Part shown: in pieces, positions 36,572 to 45,915 of the stretch
Layout of the letters: each line of letters starts with the position of its first letter
Position numbering within the stretch: the first letter of the stretch is position 1
NCBI GenBank assembly: GCA_030537875.1
Contig: JAUNVC010000009.1
Coordinates: 1-57,951 of the forward strand
DNA: 57,951 nt
Direction: 5' to 3'
Source of the DNA: Tissierellia bacterium
GTDB taxonomy: Bacteria; Bacillota; Clostridia; Tissierellales; Peptoniphilaceae
Position numbers and translations under genes: made by a program
The notes under the pieces: generated by a model
Told to the model about the DNA's origin: nothing
Seen by the model: only the letters and a program-made list of their open reading frames with translations
Database searches by the model: none

Positions 36572-37386
36572 TCTTCAAATAGCTCCTTCAGTTGATGATA
36601 TACACCCTCTTCTCGATTGGTCTTTATCACAGGAAAATCGACGGATTGCTTGAGCTCATCGGAGGCATTTCCCATAAGATAGGCTTGCCCCGCCGCATGT
36701 AACATGGGCAAATCATTTTCATTGTCCCCAAAAGCAATGACTTCCTCCCATTCCAAACTATAGCGATGTAGGATTCTTTGGAGGGCCTCTTTTTTGTTGG
36801 CTTGCTCGTCGGTGATTTCTATGTTGTTATGCCAAGAAGAGGACGTGGAAATACCGGCCTCGTCAAGTTTCTTTCGAAAACTTCTTCGTTTCTCATTGTC
36901 GTTTTCGATAATGATGATCTTATAAATGGTTTCATCTATCTTTTTTAATTCTTCCATTGGTAAAATTATCTGCTTCATCAAGTGCTCTTTCCCCTTGGGC
37001 ATTCTTCCAACAATGGATGCCTTGGGGTGATCTCCATAGGGAGTGACGAGACCATCTCGTGTATATAAGTGAAAATATATATCTTCTGTCTCTAATAAGT
37101 TGAGGGTTGTTTCCAATTGAAAACCATTTAGAGGTTTATAATAAATCTCCTTATCCTCCTCGTCGAAGGCAAGGCTTCCATTGGTGCAGGCAATAGAAAA
37201 AGGAATTCCTGTCAAGTCTTTATAACTCTTTACAGAAACATAGACCCTACCGGTGGCAAGGGCTATGTGAACTCCTTTTGCTGCTATATTTTTTAATATT
37301 TTTTGTGTATTATCCGTAATTTCATTCTTTTCATTTAGCAAAGTGCCATCCATATCGATGGCAATGAGTTTGATTTCCGATGTCAT
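36565..37386 (-). CDS. Cof-type HAD-superfamily phosphatase
   Basis: A 273-residue HAD class IIB hydrolase. It has motif I IAIDMDGTLLN (8-18, nucleophile Asp), a Thr/Ser motif II (ATGR near 42), a large alpha/beta cap (about 85-200), and motif IV GDNENDLPML near 222. It probably dephosphorylates a small sugar phosphate or cofactor; the exact substrate cannot be told. It overlaps nrdR by four bases (ATGA). Confidence 0.92.
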   Translation of the reverse strand: MTSEIKLIAIDMDGTLLNEKNEITDNTQKILKNIAAKGVHIALATGRVYVSVKSYKDLTGIPFSIACTNGSLAFDEEDKEIYYKPLNGFQLETTLNLLETEDIYFHLYTRDGLVTPYGDHPKASIVGRMPKGKEHLMKQIILPMEELKKIDETIYKIIIIENDNEKRRSFRKKLDEAGISTSSSWHNNIEITDEQANKKEALQRILHRYSLEWEEVIAFGDNENDLPMLHAAGQAYLMGNASDELKQSVDFPVIKTNREEGVYHQLKELFEEC

Positions 37387-37847
37387 TTTTTCTCCTTGCT
37401 CTCAATTATTTTCTTCAATTCGTCCAAAAACGTCTTGCTATCTTTAAAGGAACGATAGACAGAAGCAAACCGAACATAACTCACTTCATCCAAGTCCTTC
37501 AAATGCTCCATGACCATTTCTCCAATGTCTTCCGTGCGTATTTCTTTTTCCAGAGAATTGTTGAGTTCCCTTTCAATGGAATCGACAATTTCATTCATCT
37601 GCTCAATGCTTACCGGTCGTTTTTCCGCTGCACGAATCAAACCGCGCAATATTTTATCTCGATTGAATTCCTGTGTGGTGCCATCCTTTTTGACGACCAC
37701 TATAGGCGTCTCTTCAAATCGTTCGTAGGTTGTGAATCTATGTTTACATTGCAAACACTCTCGTCTTCTACGAATGGTCCTTCGATCCTCTGTTTGTCTG
37801 CTATCTACAACACGAGATTCTTCCCATCCACATTTTGGACAAAGCAT
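37383..37847 (-). CDS. nrdR: transcriptional repressor NrdR
   Basis: A zinc-finger plus ATP-cone regulator of ribonucleotide reductase genes, 154 residues. The four-Cys zinc ribbon (CPKCG at 3-7 and CLQCKHRF near 31-38) and the ATP-cone (VVKKDGTTQEFNRDKILRGL, about 51-70) are both complete. The ATG at 37847 is chosen because GGAGGG precedes it and it gives the family's standard MLCPKCG start. Only about 13 bases separate it from the ftsZ terminator, so its promoter must lie in ftsZ or it depends on readthrough. Confidence 0.96.
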   Translation of the reverse strand: MLCPKCGWEESRVVDSRQTEDRRTIRRRRECLQCKHRFTTYERFEETPIVVVKKDGTTQEFNRDKILRGLIRAAEKRPVSIEQMNEIVDSIERELNNSLEKEIRTEDIGEMVMEHLKDLDEVSYVRFASVYRSFKDSKTFLDELKKIIESKEKK

Positions 37848-37860
37848 ATTTCCCTCCAAA

Positions 37861-37885
37861 TAAGAAAAGCGCTGAGACAGCGCTT
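37861..37885 (-). terminator. terminator after ftsZ
   Basis: AAGCGCTG-TCT-CAGCGCTT followed by TTCTTATTT on the minus strand, starting one base after the ftsZ stop. Confidence 0.8.
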
Positions 37886-37886
37886 A

Positions 37887-38945
37887 TTAATTTTGTAAGA
37901 AAGGTGGTATATCAAGCTTCCAAGGATCAAATTCCATGTCTTCTTTCTTTTCTTTTTTTTCTTCTTCTGAATTTTCTCCTTCTTGGCCTTCCTTAGGCTC
38001 AAACTCTGTGGCGATGACAGTAATCTTAATCGTATCCCCTAGAGATTCGTCGATACCGGCACCAAGAATAATATTGGCTTCGGGATCTACGGCCTGACGG
38101 ATATAATCGGCAGCTTCATTTAATTCAAGCATACCCAAGTCTTGTCCGCCGGTAATGTTAATGAGAACAGACTTTGCACCTTCAATGGAGGTTTCCAATA
38201 AGGGACTTTGGATGGCTTGCTTTGCGGCCTCGCTTGCCCGATTGTCTCCCTGTGCATAACCAATACCCATGTGGGCGATTCCTTGATCTTCCATAATGGT
38301 TTTGACATCAGCAAAGTCAAGGTTAATCAAGTTGGGAACAGAAATTAAATCACTGATTCCCTGAATCCCCTGTTTCAATACATCATCGGCCATCATAAAG
38401 GCTTCTTGCATTGTTGTTTTCTTCTCAGAAATCTGCAACAGTTTATCATTGGGAATCGTCACCAATGTGTCCACTTTGAGTTTCAATTCATTGATTCCGA
38501 GTTCCGCATTTTTCATTCTTTGGCGACCCTCAAAACTGAAGGGCTTTGTGACCACACCTACGGTCAATATTCCCATTTCTTTGGCCAACTCAGCCACAAT
38601 GGGAGCCGCTCCCGTTCCGGTTCCTCCGCCCATACCACTGGCAATAAAAACCATGTCTGCACCTTGGAGTTGTTCTATAATGTCATCCTTATTTTCAAGT
38701 GCTGCCTGTGCTCCAATGGTTGGATTGGCACCTGCACCAAGACCTTTGGTGATTTTTTCACCAAGTTGGACTTTCACTTCTGCTTTACTGGTATGCAACG
38801 CTTGACGATCTGTGTTAAGAGCAATAAACTCCACACCTTTCACGCCACATTCGATCATACGGTTCACAGCGTTGTTTCCACCGCCGCCAACACCAATTAC
38901 TTTAATTTTGGCAAATTTGTCCATATCCATTTCAAAATCGATCAT
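37887..38945 (-). CDS. ftsZ: cell division protein FtsZ
   Basis: Tubulin-like GTPase that forms the Z ring. It is 352 residues: conserved [15 protein letters not shown] (16-30), tubulin signature GGGTGTG at 106-112, and T7 loop NLDFADVKT near 205. A charged linker rich in Glu and Lys leads to the C-terminal peptide DIPPFLQN, which binds partners such as SepF or FtsA. AGGGGGG precedes the ATG. It follows sbp after 52 bases that contain a promoter. Confidence 0.98.
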   Translation of the reverse strand: MIDFEMDMDKFAKIKVIGVGGGGNNAVNRMIECGVKGVEFIALNTDRQALHTSKAEVKVQLGEKITKGLGAGANPTIGAQAALENKDDIIEQLQGADMVFIASGMGGGTGTGAAPIVAELAKEMGILTVGVVTKPFSFEGRQRMKNAELGINELKLKVDTLVTIPNDKLLQISEKKTTMQEAFMMADDVLKQGIQGISDLISVPNLINLDFADVKTIMEDQGIAHMGIGYAQGDNRASEAAKQAIQSPLLETSIEGAKSVLINITGGQDLGMLELNEAADYIRQAVDPEANIILGAGIDESLGDTIKITVIATEFEPKEGQEGENSEEEKKEKKEDMEFDPWKLDIPPFLQN

Positions 38946-38960
38946 AGTTTCCCCCCTAAT

Positions 38961-38986
38961 ATGGTATCTACATTCATACCATTATA
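38961..38986 (-). promoter_or_regulatory. ftsZ promoter with overlapping inverted repeat
   Basis: An extended -10 (TGGTATAAT, with TATAAT at 38981-38986) lies 35 bases ahead of the ftsZ ATG; only a weak -35 (ATGAAA) is found 17 bases upstream, in the end of sbp. A 7-bp inverted repeat ATGGTAT-N8-ATACCAT (38961-38967 and 38976-38982) overlaps the -10 edge and could be an operator or a 5' mRNA hairpin. Confidence 0.5.
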
Positions 38987-38997
38987 CCACATAATTC

Positions 38998-39336
38998 TTA
39001 TAATTTCATCTTTTTCAAGAGTATTCTCCGAATTTCTGCAAAGTTGTTAAAGATTCTCGTACCAAATACCACGATGGTTGCGTAATAAATCGGTACACCG
39101 ACTCGATCCCCAAAATATGTTAACACAACTGCAATGACAGTATTCCCCAAGAATCCCGAAAGAAAAATTCCCGTGTCAAAGTGACCCGAAAGGCTCGCAT
39201 TGATTCCACCAAATACGGAGTCCATGGATGCCAAAATAATGACGGAAATATAGAGGGAGAAAATGGTGTTATAGGTAAATGGTAATAATACCCCAATGAC
39301 AATTCCCAAAAATATTCCCAATAATACAATGATCAT
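38998..39336 (-). CDS. sbp: small basic protein Sbp (DUF1290)
   Basis: A 112-residue membrane protein with about three to four hydrophobic segments (1-25, 27-42, 55-80 and 83-98) and a basic tail ending RRILLKKMKL. It matches the Sbp/DUF1290 family by the DSVFGGINASLSGHFDTGIF stretch and by its position before ftsZ. Its role in division is not well defined. It lies 9 bases after the second DUF881 gene. Confidence 0.88.
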   Translation of the reverse strand: MIIVLLGIFLGIVIGVLLPFTYNTIFSLYISVIILASMDSVFGGINASLSGHFDTGIFLSGFLGNTVIAVVLTYFGDRVGVPIYYATIVVFGTRIFNNFAEIRRILLKKMKL

Positions 39337-39345
39337 ATGGTCCTC

Positions 39346-40011
39346 CTACTCTTTCTTTGCCGGAATACGAATCTCATCTTTTTGTTCTAAACTTACTTGG
39401 ATCTTATAGACGTCTTCCAAGAGCCGAACGTAACCGTTGCGTTCATATACTCCGGCATACAATCGTTCTTTATTTCCAATGGCCTCTATGACATATGGTG
39501 TGGCCTTGGAAATTCCGTCAATCCGGATGATGGGTCCCCCACATTTGATGGTGGAGTTCCCAAGCACACGTACTCCATTGACACTGATGGCTTCCGCATC
39601 ATTGGCGCGAAGCTCATTTAATATGGTGAGTATATCCACATCGTGAATGACCCCCATATTGGTTTCTCCTAGAATTGGATCTTGACTATCTCGCAACTCA
39701 ATTTTGATTCCCTCACCGATCATTTCTTCATATCCTGCAAGAGTTTTATACATATCCCGTAGGCCAGTCAAAGTTTCCAAAGAGGACTGCTCTTTTGTGA
39801 GTACCATCCACTGTGCCACTTCTTCTTTTAATTGGAGAATTATTTCCTCATTGATTCGCATCTGACCTTGCACTGTCTCAAGTTCACTTCTTGTCGATTC
39901 CATCCGTTCAATCGTCATGGGACTCATGTAGGTCACCTTTTCTTTCACCACAATTCCAATGACAATCCCGGTTAAAAATGCGACGATAAGTAATGCACTA
40001 TATTTTTTCAT
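39346..40011 (-). CDS. DUF881 family membrane-anchored protein (second copy)
   Basis: A 221-residue protein with an N-terminal membrane anchor (about 5-23), a coiled coil (about 32-75) and the extracytoplasmic DUF881 domain (about 85-215) with NELRANDAEAISVNGVRV near 130-147. DUF881 proteins sit in the dcw cluster of many Clostridia and Actinobacteria and are thought to be linked to division; the biochemistry is unknown. It overlaps the preceding DUF881 gene by four bases. Confidence 0.9.
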   Translation of the reverse strand: MKKYSALLIVAFLTGIVIGIVVKEKVTYMSPMTIERMESTRSELETVQGQMRINEEIILQLKEEVAQWMVLTKEQSSLETLTGLRDMYKTLAGYEEMIGEGIKIELRDSQDPILGETNMGVIHDVDILTILNELRANDAEAISVNGVRVLGNSTIKCGGPIIRIDGISKATPYVIEAIGNKERLYAGVYERNGYVRLLEDVYKIQVSLEQKDEIRIPAKKE

Positions 40012-40745
40012 CGACTCTCATCATTCCCGCTGGGTTTTGAGTAAATAAACTCTGCCGCATGGCGCACTCTTGGGACCGTCAATTCGTCGGAAGCAGTTAA
40101 AATAACTCCATAGGAATAATTCCTCAAAAGGTCCACAATTCCATTTTTAATGGTCAAAGCACTCATCAAAGTATCCTTCTCTCCCAAAACGTGGATGGTA
40201 AGAGGTGCATTGACACTTGTACCATTGATTTCCAAATGATTTTGAGCCCGTTCAATCTCGGTGTAAGATGAAATTCTTTGTTCATTGATAGCAATGGCCT
40301 CTGCTCCAGCTGAATTTACAATGGATATTAACCTTAAAATAAATTCTGGATAATCAACAATAGAAAGTTTAGTCCCCATTTCCACCGTTTCTGTTGGGTC
40401 AGAAATTTCAATGGTTATTCCTGATCCTGTCATGTCGGTTAAGCAGGCAATGGATTTGTAATAGTTCAATTCTTTATATAATTCTTTTGTCACATCATCT
40501 TTCCCAGATGCGCTTTCTTCATGCAATTTGATTTGAGTATTGAGCTCTTCAATTTCCCTTGCTTGACGCTCCAACTCATCTCGACTCTTTCTAAGCTCGA
40601 TGGCAAGTTCCTTCCCTCGTAATACCCCAGAATCTGTCGTCATAGATTGGTTTTTACGAATAGTCCTCACCTGTATGCCAATAATCAAACCAAAAAGAAT
40701 GGAAATGAGAAACAATACAATATGTGATTTTTTGAAATTCACCAT
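40008..40745 (-). CDS. DUF881 family membrane-anchored protein (first copy)
   Basis: A 245-residue paralogue of its downstream neighbour with the same layout: membrane anchor at about 8-26, coiled coil at about 42-95, then the DUF881 domain (about 105-230) with VNSAGAEAIAINEQRI near 142-157. The two copies are clearly diverged, so the duplication is old. The ATG with GAGGTGA upstream is used; a GTG follows as second codon. Six bases separate it from the ftsQ stop. Confidence 0.9.
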   Translation of the reverse strand: MVNFKKSHIVLFLISILFGLIIGIQVRTIRKNQSMTTDSGVLRGKELAIELRKSRDELERQAREIEELNTQIKLHEESASGKDDVTKELYKELNYYKSIACLTDMTGSGITIEISDPTETVEMGTKLSIVDYPEFILRLISIVNSAGAEAIAINEQRISSYTEIERAQNHLEINGTSVNAPLTIHVLGEKDTLMSALTIKNGIVDLLRNYSYGVILTASDELTVPRVRHAAEFIYSKPSGNDESR

Positions 40746-40750
40746 TCACC

Positions 40751-41494
40751 TCACTTTCTGGGAACTACCACCGGTGGATCTAAGTTCAATTTAATGAGTC
40801 CCACTTTTTGTCCCTGTTTTTCAACATTTTTAATAGCGTTTTCTATGAAATTTAACTTGTATCGTATATTTTCTGTCGTTCCCAATTCAATCTTTATATT
40901 ATCTTTTCTCAAAAGGCCAAATTCATGATTTTTCTGAAATCTGATTTCAAGGTATTGATCAACGATATCCAACTCTCTTGCCACTTCAAAAATCATCTTC
41001 AATCCCTGAAGTTCCTCTCTCTCAAAAATATTTTCGCCGGGGGTCAAATCTTCTAATTCCAGACCTTTTACTACGGGAAACACATTGGTTGCCTTGGTTT
41101 CTTTCACAATTCTTCCCTCTTCATCACACACATATACTTGCCCATTGGAAAGATAACTGAAATCTTCATTTCTTTCTTCCACTTGGATTAAAAGTACCTT
41201 TCGAGATTGTCTTGTGATGCTTGCCGTCTTAATGTAAGGCAGGCTTTCTATTTTGGCCACCGCATCTTTTAAGGGGGCTTTCAAGATATTTTCTTTAAAA
41301 TGTAAACCTGACACTTTGACAATCTCTTTGCTATCAACCTTGTTGTTTCCTTCTACAAGAATTTTTTCTATGGAAAAAAAACTTGTTTGAAACAGAAAAT
41401 ACACCAAGGCTCCAGCTACGAGAATCAAAACAAGGAGACGGATACGCTTATTCTTTTGTATTCTCCTTTTTTCTCTTCTCGTAATTTTTTTCAT
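40751..41494 (-). CDS. ftsQ: cell division protein FtsQ/DivIB
   Basis: A bitopic divisome protein of 247 residues: a very basic cytosolic N-terminus (KKITRREKRRIQKNKR), a membrane helix at about 19-37, then a POTRA domain (FFSIEKILVEGNNKVDSKEIV, about 43-63 onward) and a beta domain. It stabilises FtsL/DivIC and FtsI at the septum. The ATG overlaps the murG stop by four bases. Confidence 0.9.
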   Translation of the reverse strand: MKKITRREKRRIQKNKRIRLLVLILVAGALVYFLFQTSFFSIEKILVEGNNKVDSKEIVKVSGLHFKENILKAPLKDAVAKIESLPYIKTASITRQSRKVLLIQVEERNEDFSYLSNGQVYVCDEEGRIVKETKATNVFPVVKGLELEDLTPGENIFEREELQGLKMIFEVARELDIVDQYLEIRFQKNHEFGLLRKDNIKIELGTTENIRYKLNFIENAIKNVEKQGQKVGLIKLNLDPPVVVPRK

Positions 41495-42558
41495 ACTCTA
41501 CTCTCCAAATGCGATATAATGGTTTCTGCAATTTTTCGTGCCGATCCAGGTGTGTGAAAAGCTGCTGCAGCCTGTTCCATGGCCTGACGCTCTGCAGGTG
41601 AATCCATGAGATTTTGTACCATGTTCATTAAAGTATCTGCCGTCAACTCATCTTCTGTAACCATCCGAGCTGCTCCACCATCGGCAAAGGCTTTGGCATT
41701 GTAATACTGATGATTTTCTTTTACATAGGACTTAGGAATCAAAATAGATGCCTTTCTCGATGCTGCCAATTCACTTAGAGTTTGTGCACCAGGGCCGCAA
41801 ATCACCAAACTTGCCTTTCCCATCAAATCAAATAAATCATGATAATAGGAATGGATTTCCGCTTCCTCAGGCTTTTGCTTTAGCCCTTCATGAAACTCCT
41901 TTTCCCAGTTTAACCCATAAATATGAATCCAGGGAAATGGTAAGTGTTTGGTGTTATTAAATATGGTAAGAATAGCTTCATTGAGGGATTTTTGTCCTCC
42001 ACTTCCACCAAAGGATAATACCAAGTCCATAGGAGCTTCCTTTTGATTATGAAATCCTGAGCGAATGGGTGTTCCTGAGAAAATTTTTTCTCCTCTTCCC
42101 TTCAGCTTGGATAGGCAATCCTTGTAGGAATAGAATGTAATTTGTGAATACCGATCTAAAAATCGGCTTGTCACTCCTGGATGGGCATTAGACTCATGAA
42201 TATATAAAGGTATTTTCATCAAATGGGCAGCATAGCCCACGGGACCACTCACATATCCACCAGTGGCAAGAACCGCATCGGGTTGTATTTCTTTAAAATG
42301 TTTCTTTGCCATCTTGACGCCTTTAAAAAAAGTACGGATGCTTTGGAAGGTTTGTTTGGAGGGTCGAAGAGTTAAAGGCATCGATACGATGGGTAAAAAT
42401 GGATATCCCTCCTTTGCTGCCAACTTTTCTTCCAGGTGATTGGAAAGACCCATATAAAAAATCTGAGAATCGGAGTCTATGGACTTGAGTTTTTCCGCAA
42501 CAGCTAGCGCTGGATAAATATGTCCAGCTGTCCCTCCGCCTGTTAGCACGTATTTCAT
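41491..42558 (-). CDS. murG: UDP-GlcNAc:undecaprenyl-PP-MurNAc-pentapeptide GlcNAc transferase MurG
   Basis: Makes lipid II from lipid I at the inner membrane face. It is 355 residues, a GT-B fold with GGGTAGHIYPALAVAE at 7-22, ATGGYVSGP near 95, HESNAHPG near 122, SFGGSGGQKSLNE near 183 and CGPGAQTLSELAA near 255. The ATG at 42558 (MKYVLTGGG) is chosen: it overlaps the ftsW stop as ATGA and has AAGGAG upstream. No murC or murB follows; ftsQ comes directly after. Confidence 0.96.
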   Translation of the reverse strand: MKYVLTGGGTAGHIYPALAVAEKLKSIDSDSQIFYMGLSNHLEEKLAAKEGYPFLPIVSMPLTLRPSKQTFQSIRTFFKGVKMAKKHFKEIQPDAVLATGGYVSGPVGYAAHLMKIPLYIHESNAHPGVTSRFLDRYSQITFYSYKDCLSKLKGRGEKIFSGTPIRSGFHNQKEAPMDLVLSFGGSGGQKSLNEAILTIFNNTKHLPFPWIHIYGLNWEKEFHEGLKQKPEEAEIHSYYHDLFDLMGKASLVICGPGAQTLSELAASRKASILIPKSYVKENHQYYNAKAFADGGAARMVTEDELTADTLMNMVQNLMDSPAERQAMEQAAAAFHTPGSARKIAETIISHLESRV

Positions 42559-43649
42559 TCCTTCAACTCCTTCCTCTTGCAACTGGCAAGAACATTAAAT
42601 ACCAACCCCATCATTGCCATAAAAGCAATCATGGAAGATCCCCCATAACTTATAAAGGGAAGCGGGATTCCTGTGGCAGGTATTGCATTGGCCCCTACTC
42701 CGATATGAATTAAACTTTGGACTCCAATTAAGGAAGCCACAGCAAAAAGCACCAGTGAACCGAAGTCATCGTCCAATTTCATCGATTGAATCATCAGTCG
42801 AATAGTCATAAATAATATACAAGAAAAAGTAAAAAATACTCCTATGAGACCCAATTCCTCGCTTAAAATTGAAAATATATAGTCGGAATGGGCAGCAAAG
42901 ATATAGGAATATTTTTGGATGGAATTTCCTATTCCCACACCAAAAACACCACCATTTGCCACAGCATAGAGGGTCTGTAATATCCCCCATCCTTTTTGTA
43001 ATGCATAGGCCTCAGGATCTTTCCACGCCTTGATCCGTAACATTCTATATCCGGTGAGTGATACTTTAAGTCCTACAAAGGCAGCAAGTCCATAAATGGG
43101 AATCTCCCATAGATGCATATAGGTGACAAAGTATAACATAAACATGATGATACCTATGACCATGGTCGTACTCAAATCCCTCTGTTTATATACAATTCCT
43201 AGAGCCAGGGCCAGAATTCCAAAAAATACAAAGGGAATGACGGTTTGCTCTCTGCGATTGGATAATAGAGATGGAATGTATAAACAAATTCCAAATTTGA
43301 GAAAGTCACTGGGCTGTATCGTGGAACGCAGAAAGCTAAAATACACCCATCTCCTTGCACCATATATTTCTACTCCATAGGACGTAAAGGTCAATAAGCA
43401 CAGTCCCATGGTAATAAGTAAAATGAAAAAGGAGGATTTCTTCCAAAAACGTAATGGAATTATATAGGTTGCAATGGTAGAAATAATTCCGAGAATCAAG
43501 TAGATTACGTGTTTTTTAAAAACATGTAGGCCATCGTTATACTCAGCAATGGCATATGGATAGCTCGCGGAATAGACCATCACAATTCCAATCAAAAGAA
43601 GTATGGTCATTGCTGTAACGATTCCATAATCTACTCTATGCTTCTTCAT
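42555..43649 (-). CDS. ftsW: SEDS-family peptidoglycan polymerase FtsW
   Basis: A 364-residue SEDS protein with about ten membrane segments, which polymerises septal lipid II with its cognate PBP (the FtsI/SpoVD-like protein encoded nearby). Signatures are MVYSASYPYA near 24, QPSDFLKFG near 112 (catalytic Asp region), YGLAAF near 182 and the C-terminal ATGIPLPFISYGGSSM near 322. A SpoVE identity is possible since only one SEDS gene is seen here. It overlaps murD by 14 bases. Confidence 0.94.
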   Translation of the reverse strand: MKKHRVDYGIVTAMTILLLIGIVMVYSASYPYAIAEYNDGLHVFKKHVIYLILGIISTIATYIIPLRFWKKSSFFILLITMGLCLLTFTSYGVEIYGARRWVYFSFLRSTIQPSDFLKFGICLYIPSLLSNRREQTVIPFVFFGILALALGIVYKQRDLSTTMVIGIIMFMLYFVTYMHLWEIPIYGLAAFVGLKVSLTGYRMLRIKAWKDPEAYALQKGWGILQTLYAVANGGVFGVGIGNSIQKYSYIFAAHSDYIFSILSEELGLIGVFFTFSCILFMTIRLMIQSMKLDDDFGSLVLFAVASLIGVQSLIHIGVGANAIPATGIPLPFISYGGSSMIAFMAMMGLVFNVLASCKRKELKE

Positions 43650-44940
43650 TTCCTACCCCTATATACCTTCTAAATTCCATGCCCCGATGTTCATAACTTT
43701 GAAATTCATCAAAACTACTTGCCCCAGGACTAAGTAAAATGCTATCCCCCAGCGAAGAGATCTCCATGGCCTTGTGTGCTGCGTCCTCTAATGTGGAACA
43801 TAGCTCATATTCCAGGTTCATTTCTTTAGCTAGGCTAGCCAATTTCTTTCCAATGCCCCCAAAAAATATCATTTTTTTGGTCTTTTCATTGGCGAGTTTT
43901 AAGAGCTCGTCCATCCGAGTTCCTTTATCAAATCCGCCCAGTAAAAGAATGGTTGACTTCTCTACACTTTGCAAAGCAGATATGGTAGCAGACGGATTGG
44001 TTGCCTTGGAATCATCTATTATAATTCTGCCACGAACGACACCGACCTGTTCCATCCTGTGGGGATCCAATCGAAATCTTTCTATCATTTTCCATACTTC
44101 AGATAAAGGTAATCCGTAGATAGAAGCGACCAAAAATGCAGCCATATAGTTTTGAATATTGTGCTTTTCTTGATATGGCAACTTTTCTATGGGAATGGAG
44201 TACGTTGAAGTTCCATTTCTTACTTCTATCAATCCACCAGATACATAGGCGTGTGCCCCCTTCTTTTCGTCCATGGAAAAGAATAGCTGGTTGGATTTGG
44301 ATGAAATTTCACGACAATTCGGATCGTCCATGTTAAGAATCACATAATCATTGGAATCTTGATTCCGAACTATATTATACTTGGCCTTTTTATAATTTGC
44401 AAAGGATTGGTGCCAACTCAAATGATCCTCTTCAATATTCAAAATCAGAGCAATAGATGGCTTCAATGAACCACTATGCTCCAATTGATAACTAGATAAT
44501 TCCAACACGTAGAGCTTTTCTTCTTGTGATACACATTCCATGACAGGGGTTCCCACATTTCCTGCAATGATTGGATCAAATTTTTTTAATATGTCTCCAA
44601 TCATTTTAGTGACGGTGGTTTTCCCATTGGTTCCTGTAATGGCAATACATTCCTTTGGCTTTACCTCACGATAAAAAAAACCTATATCAGAAAGTACAGG
44701 AATATTATTTTCATTGCATACCATGACCACCTCGTCTTGGGGTGGAATGCCAGGGCTTTTTACTGCCATTTCAATAGAGTCCATATGGATGTTTGCAACA
44801 TCCAATACAGAATATCCTTTGTTTTTATAGGATGCCAAAAGTTCTTTATTTCCATCATACAAAATAAATGGCAATCCCTTTTTCTCGTAATATTGAATTA
44901 GACTTTTTCCGGTCTTTCCGAGTCCCATTAATAAATCCAT
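43636..44940 (-). CDS. murD: UDP-N-acetylmuramoyl-L-alanine--D-glutamate ligase
   Basis: Adds D-Glu to UDP-MurNAc-L-Ala. It is 434 residues with GLGKTGKSLIQYY at the N-terminus, ATP-binding AITGTNGKTTVTKM near 105, NIEEDHLSWH near 170, and HRMEQVGVVRGRIIIDDSKATNP near 300 where the activating Lys and Asp lie. The ATG at 44940 is used, with GAGGTG close upstream; a GTG at 44955 overlaps the mraY end. It stands between mraY and ftsW in the classical order. Confidence 0.95.
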   Translation of the reverse strand: MDLLMGLGKTGKSLIQYYEKKGLPFILYDGNKELLASYKNKGYSVLDVANIHMDSIEMAVKSPGIPPQDEVVMVCNENNIPVLSDIGFFYREVKPKECIAITGTNGKTTVTKMIGDILKKFDPIIAGNVGTPVMECVSQEEKLYVLELSSYQLEHSGSLKPSIALILNIEEDHLSWHQSFANYKKAKYNIVRNQDSNDYVILNMDDPNCREISSKSNQLFFSMDEKKGAHAYVSGGLIEVRNGTSTYSIPIEKLPYQEKHNIQNYMAAFLVASIYGLPLSEVWKMIERFRLDPHRMEQVGVVRGRIIIDDSKATNPSATISALQSVEKSTILLLGGFDKGTRMDELLKLANEKTKKMIFFGGIGKKLASLAKEMNLEYELCSTLEDAAHKAMEISSLGDSILLSPGASSFDEFQSYEHRGMEFRRYIGVGNEEA

Positions 44941-44948
44941 AGGCACCT

Positions 44949-45905
44949 CTAACACAAAGCAATGGTTACAATAACAATGAGCACGCTAATAACATAGGAC
45001 GCCAACACAATGGACTTTTCGCTATTTCCCTTCATCTCAAAGTGATGATGAAGGGGTGCCATTAAGAATAATCTTTTTTTCGTTCTTTTATAGTGGAGGA
45101 CCTGTGCTATCACGGAGAGAGTTTCCACTACATAAAATAAGCCAAGGATAATAAGGTGAAATGGCATTCGCAGAACCATGAAGGACGCTGCCAAAAAGCC
45201 ACCTATAAATAGGCTCCCCGTGTCTCCCATAAAAACCTTGGCGGGGTTGAAGTTATATACCAAAAATCCCAAAAGAGCCCCGGAGAGGATAAACGAGAGA
45301 AACCTGACATCCGTTTGTGTGAATAGACCAGAAAGAATACCTAAACCGACCAGGATAATAGCACTAACTCCTGCCGATAGTCCGTCTAATCCGTCTGAAA
45401 GGTTTACTCCGTTTGTCGTTCCGGTAATCATAAGGATTACAATTGGATAATATACTAATTTTAAATCAAGCTCTCCTTTTGTGATGGGGAGAATGATACT
45501 GGTATCGATTTTTAAATAATAATGGGCAATGAAAATAATAAGAATGGAAAACAATAATTGCATAAAGAACTTTTCTCTTGCTGTTAAACCTAGGTTGTTT
45601 TTCTTTTTGATTTTTGCCATATCGTCCATATACCCCGTGATTCCATATAGCAGTGCCGAAGATGCTATGAAAAAAACGACGCCTTTATTTTGTGCAAAGG
45701 TAAAGGTATAAATCAGGGATAAAAGAAGAAAAGTTGCGATGAAAAACAACCCTCCCATGGTTGGAGTTCCCGCTTTTTTTAAGTGAGATTGGGGTCCATC
45801 TTCCCTAATTTCTTGTCCCAGTTTTAAATTGTTGAGATACTTAATTGTGGGCTTTCCCAAAAGCAAGCTTACGATGAACGCACTCACAAAATATAAAATT
45901 TCCAT
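44949..45905 (-). CDS. mraY: phospho-N-acetylmuramoyl-pentapeptide-transferase MraY
   Basis: An integral membrane enzyme (318 residues, about ten helices) that moves phospho-MurNAc-pentapeptide to undecaprenyl phosphate, giving lipid I. Signatures are GTPTMGGLFF near 45, the GYMDDMAKI Asp pair near 95, NGVNLSDGLDGLSAG near 165, NPAKVFMGDTGSL near 220 and PLHHHFEMKG near 280. The ATG at 45905 follows GGGGGAAGT and starts just after the ftsI/spoVD stop; an upstream in-frame start would overlap that gene. Confidence 0.97.
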   Translation of the reverse strand: MEILYFVSAFIVSLLLGKPTIKYLNNLKLGQEIREDGPQSHLKKAGTPTMGGLFFIATFLLLSLIYTFTFAQNKGVVFFIASSALLYGITGYMDDMAKIKKKNNLGLTAREKFFMQLLFSILIIFIAHYYLKIDTSIILPITKGELDLKLVYYPIVILMITGTTNGVNLSDGLDGLSAGVSAIILVGLGILSGLFTQTDVRFLSFILSGALLGFLVYNFNPAKVFMGDTGSLFIGGFLAASFMVLRMPFHLIILGLFYVVETLSVIAQVLHYKRTKKRLFLMAPLHHHFEMKGNSEKSIVLASYVISVLIVIVTIALC

Positions 45906-45915
45906 ACTTCCCCCA

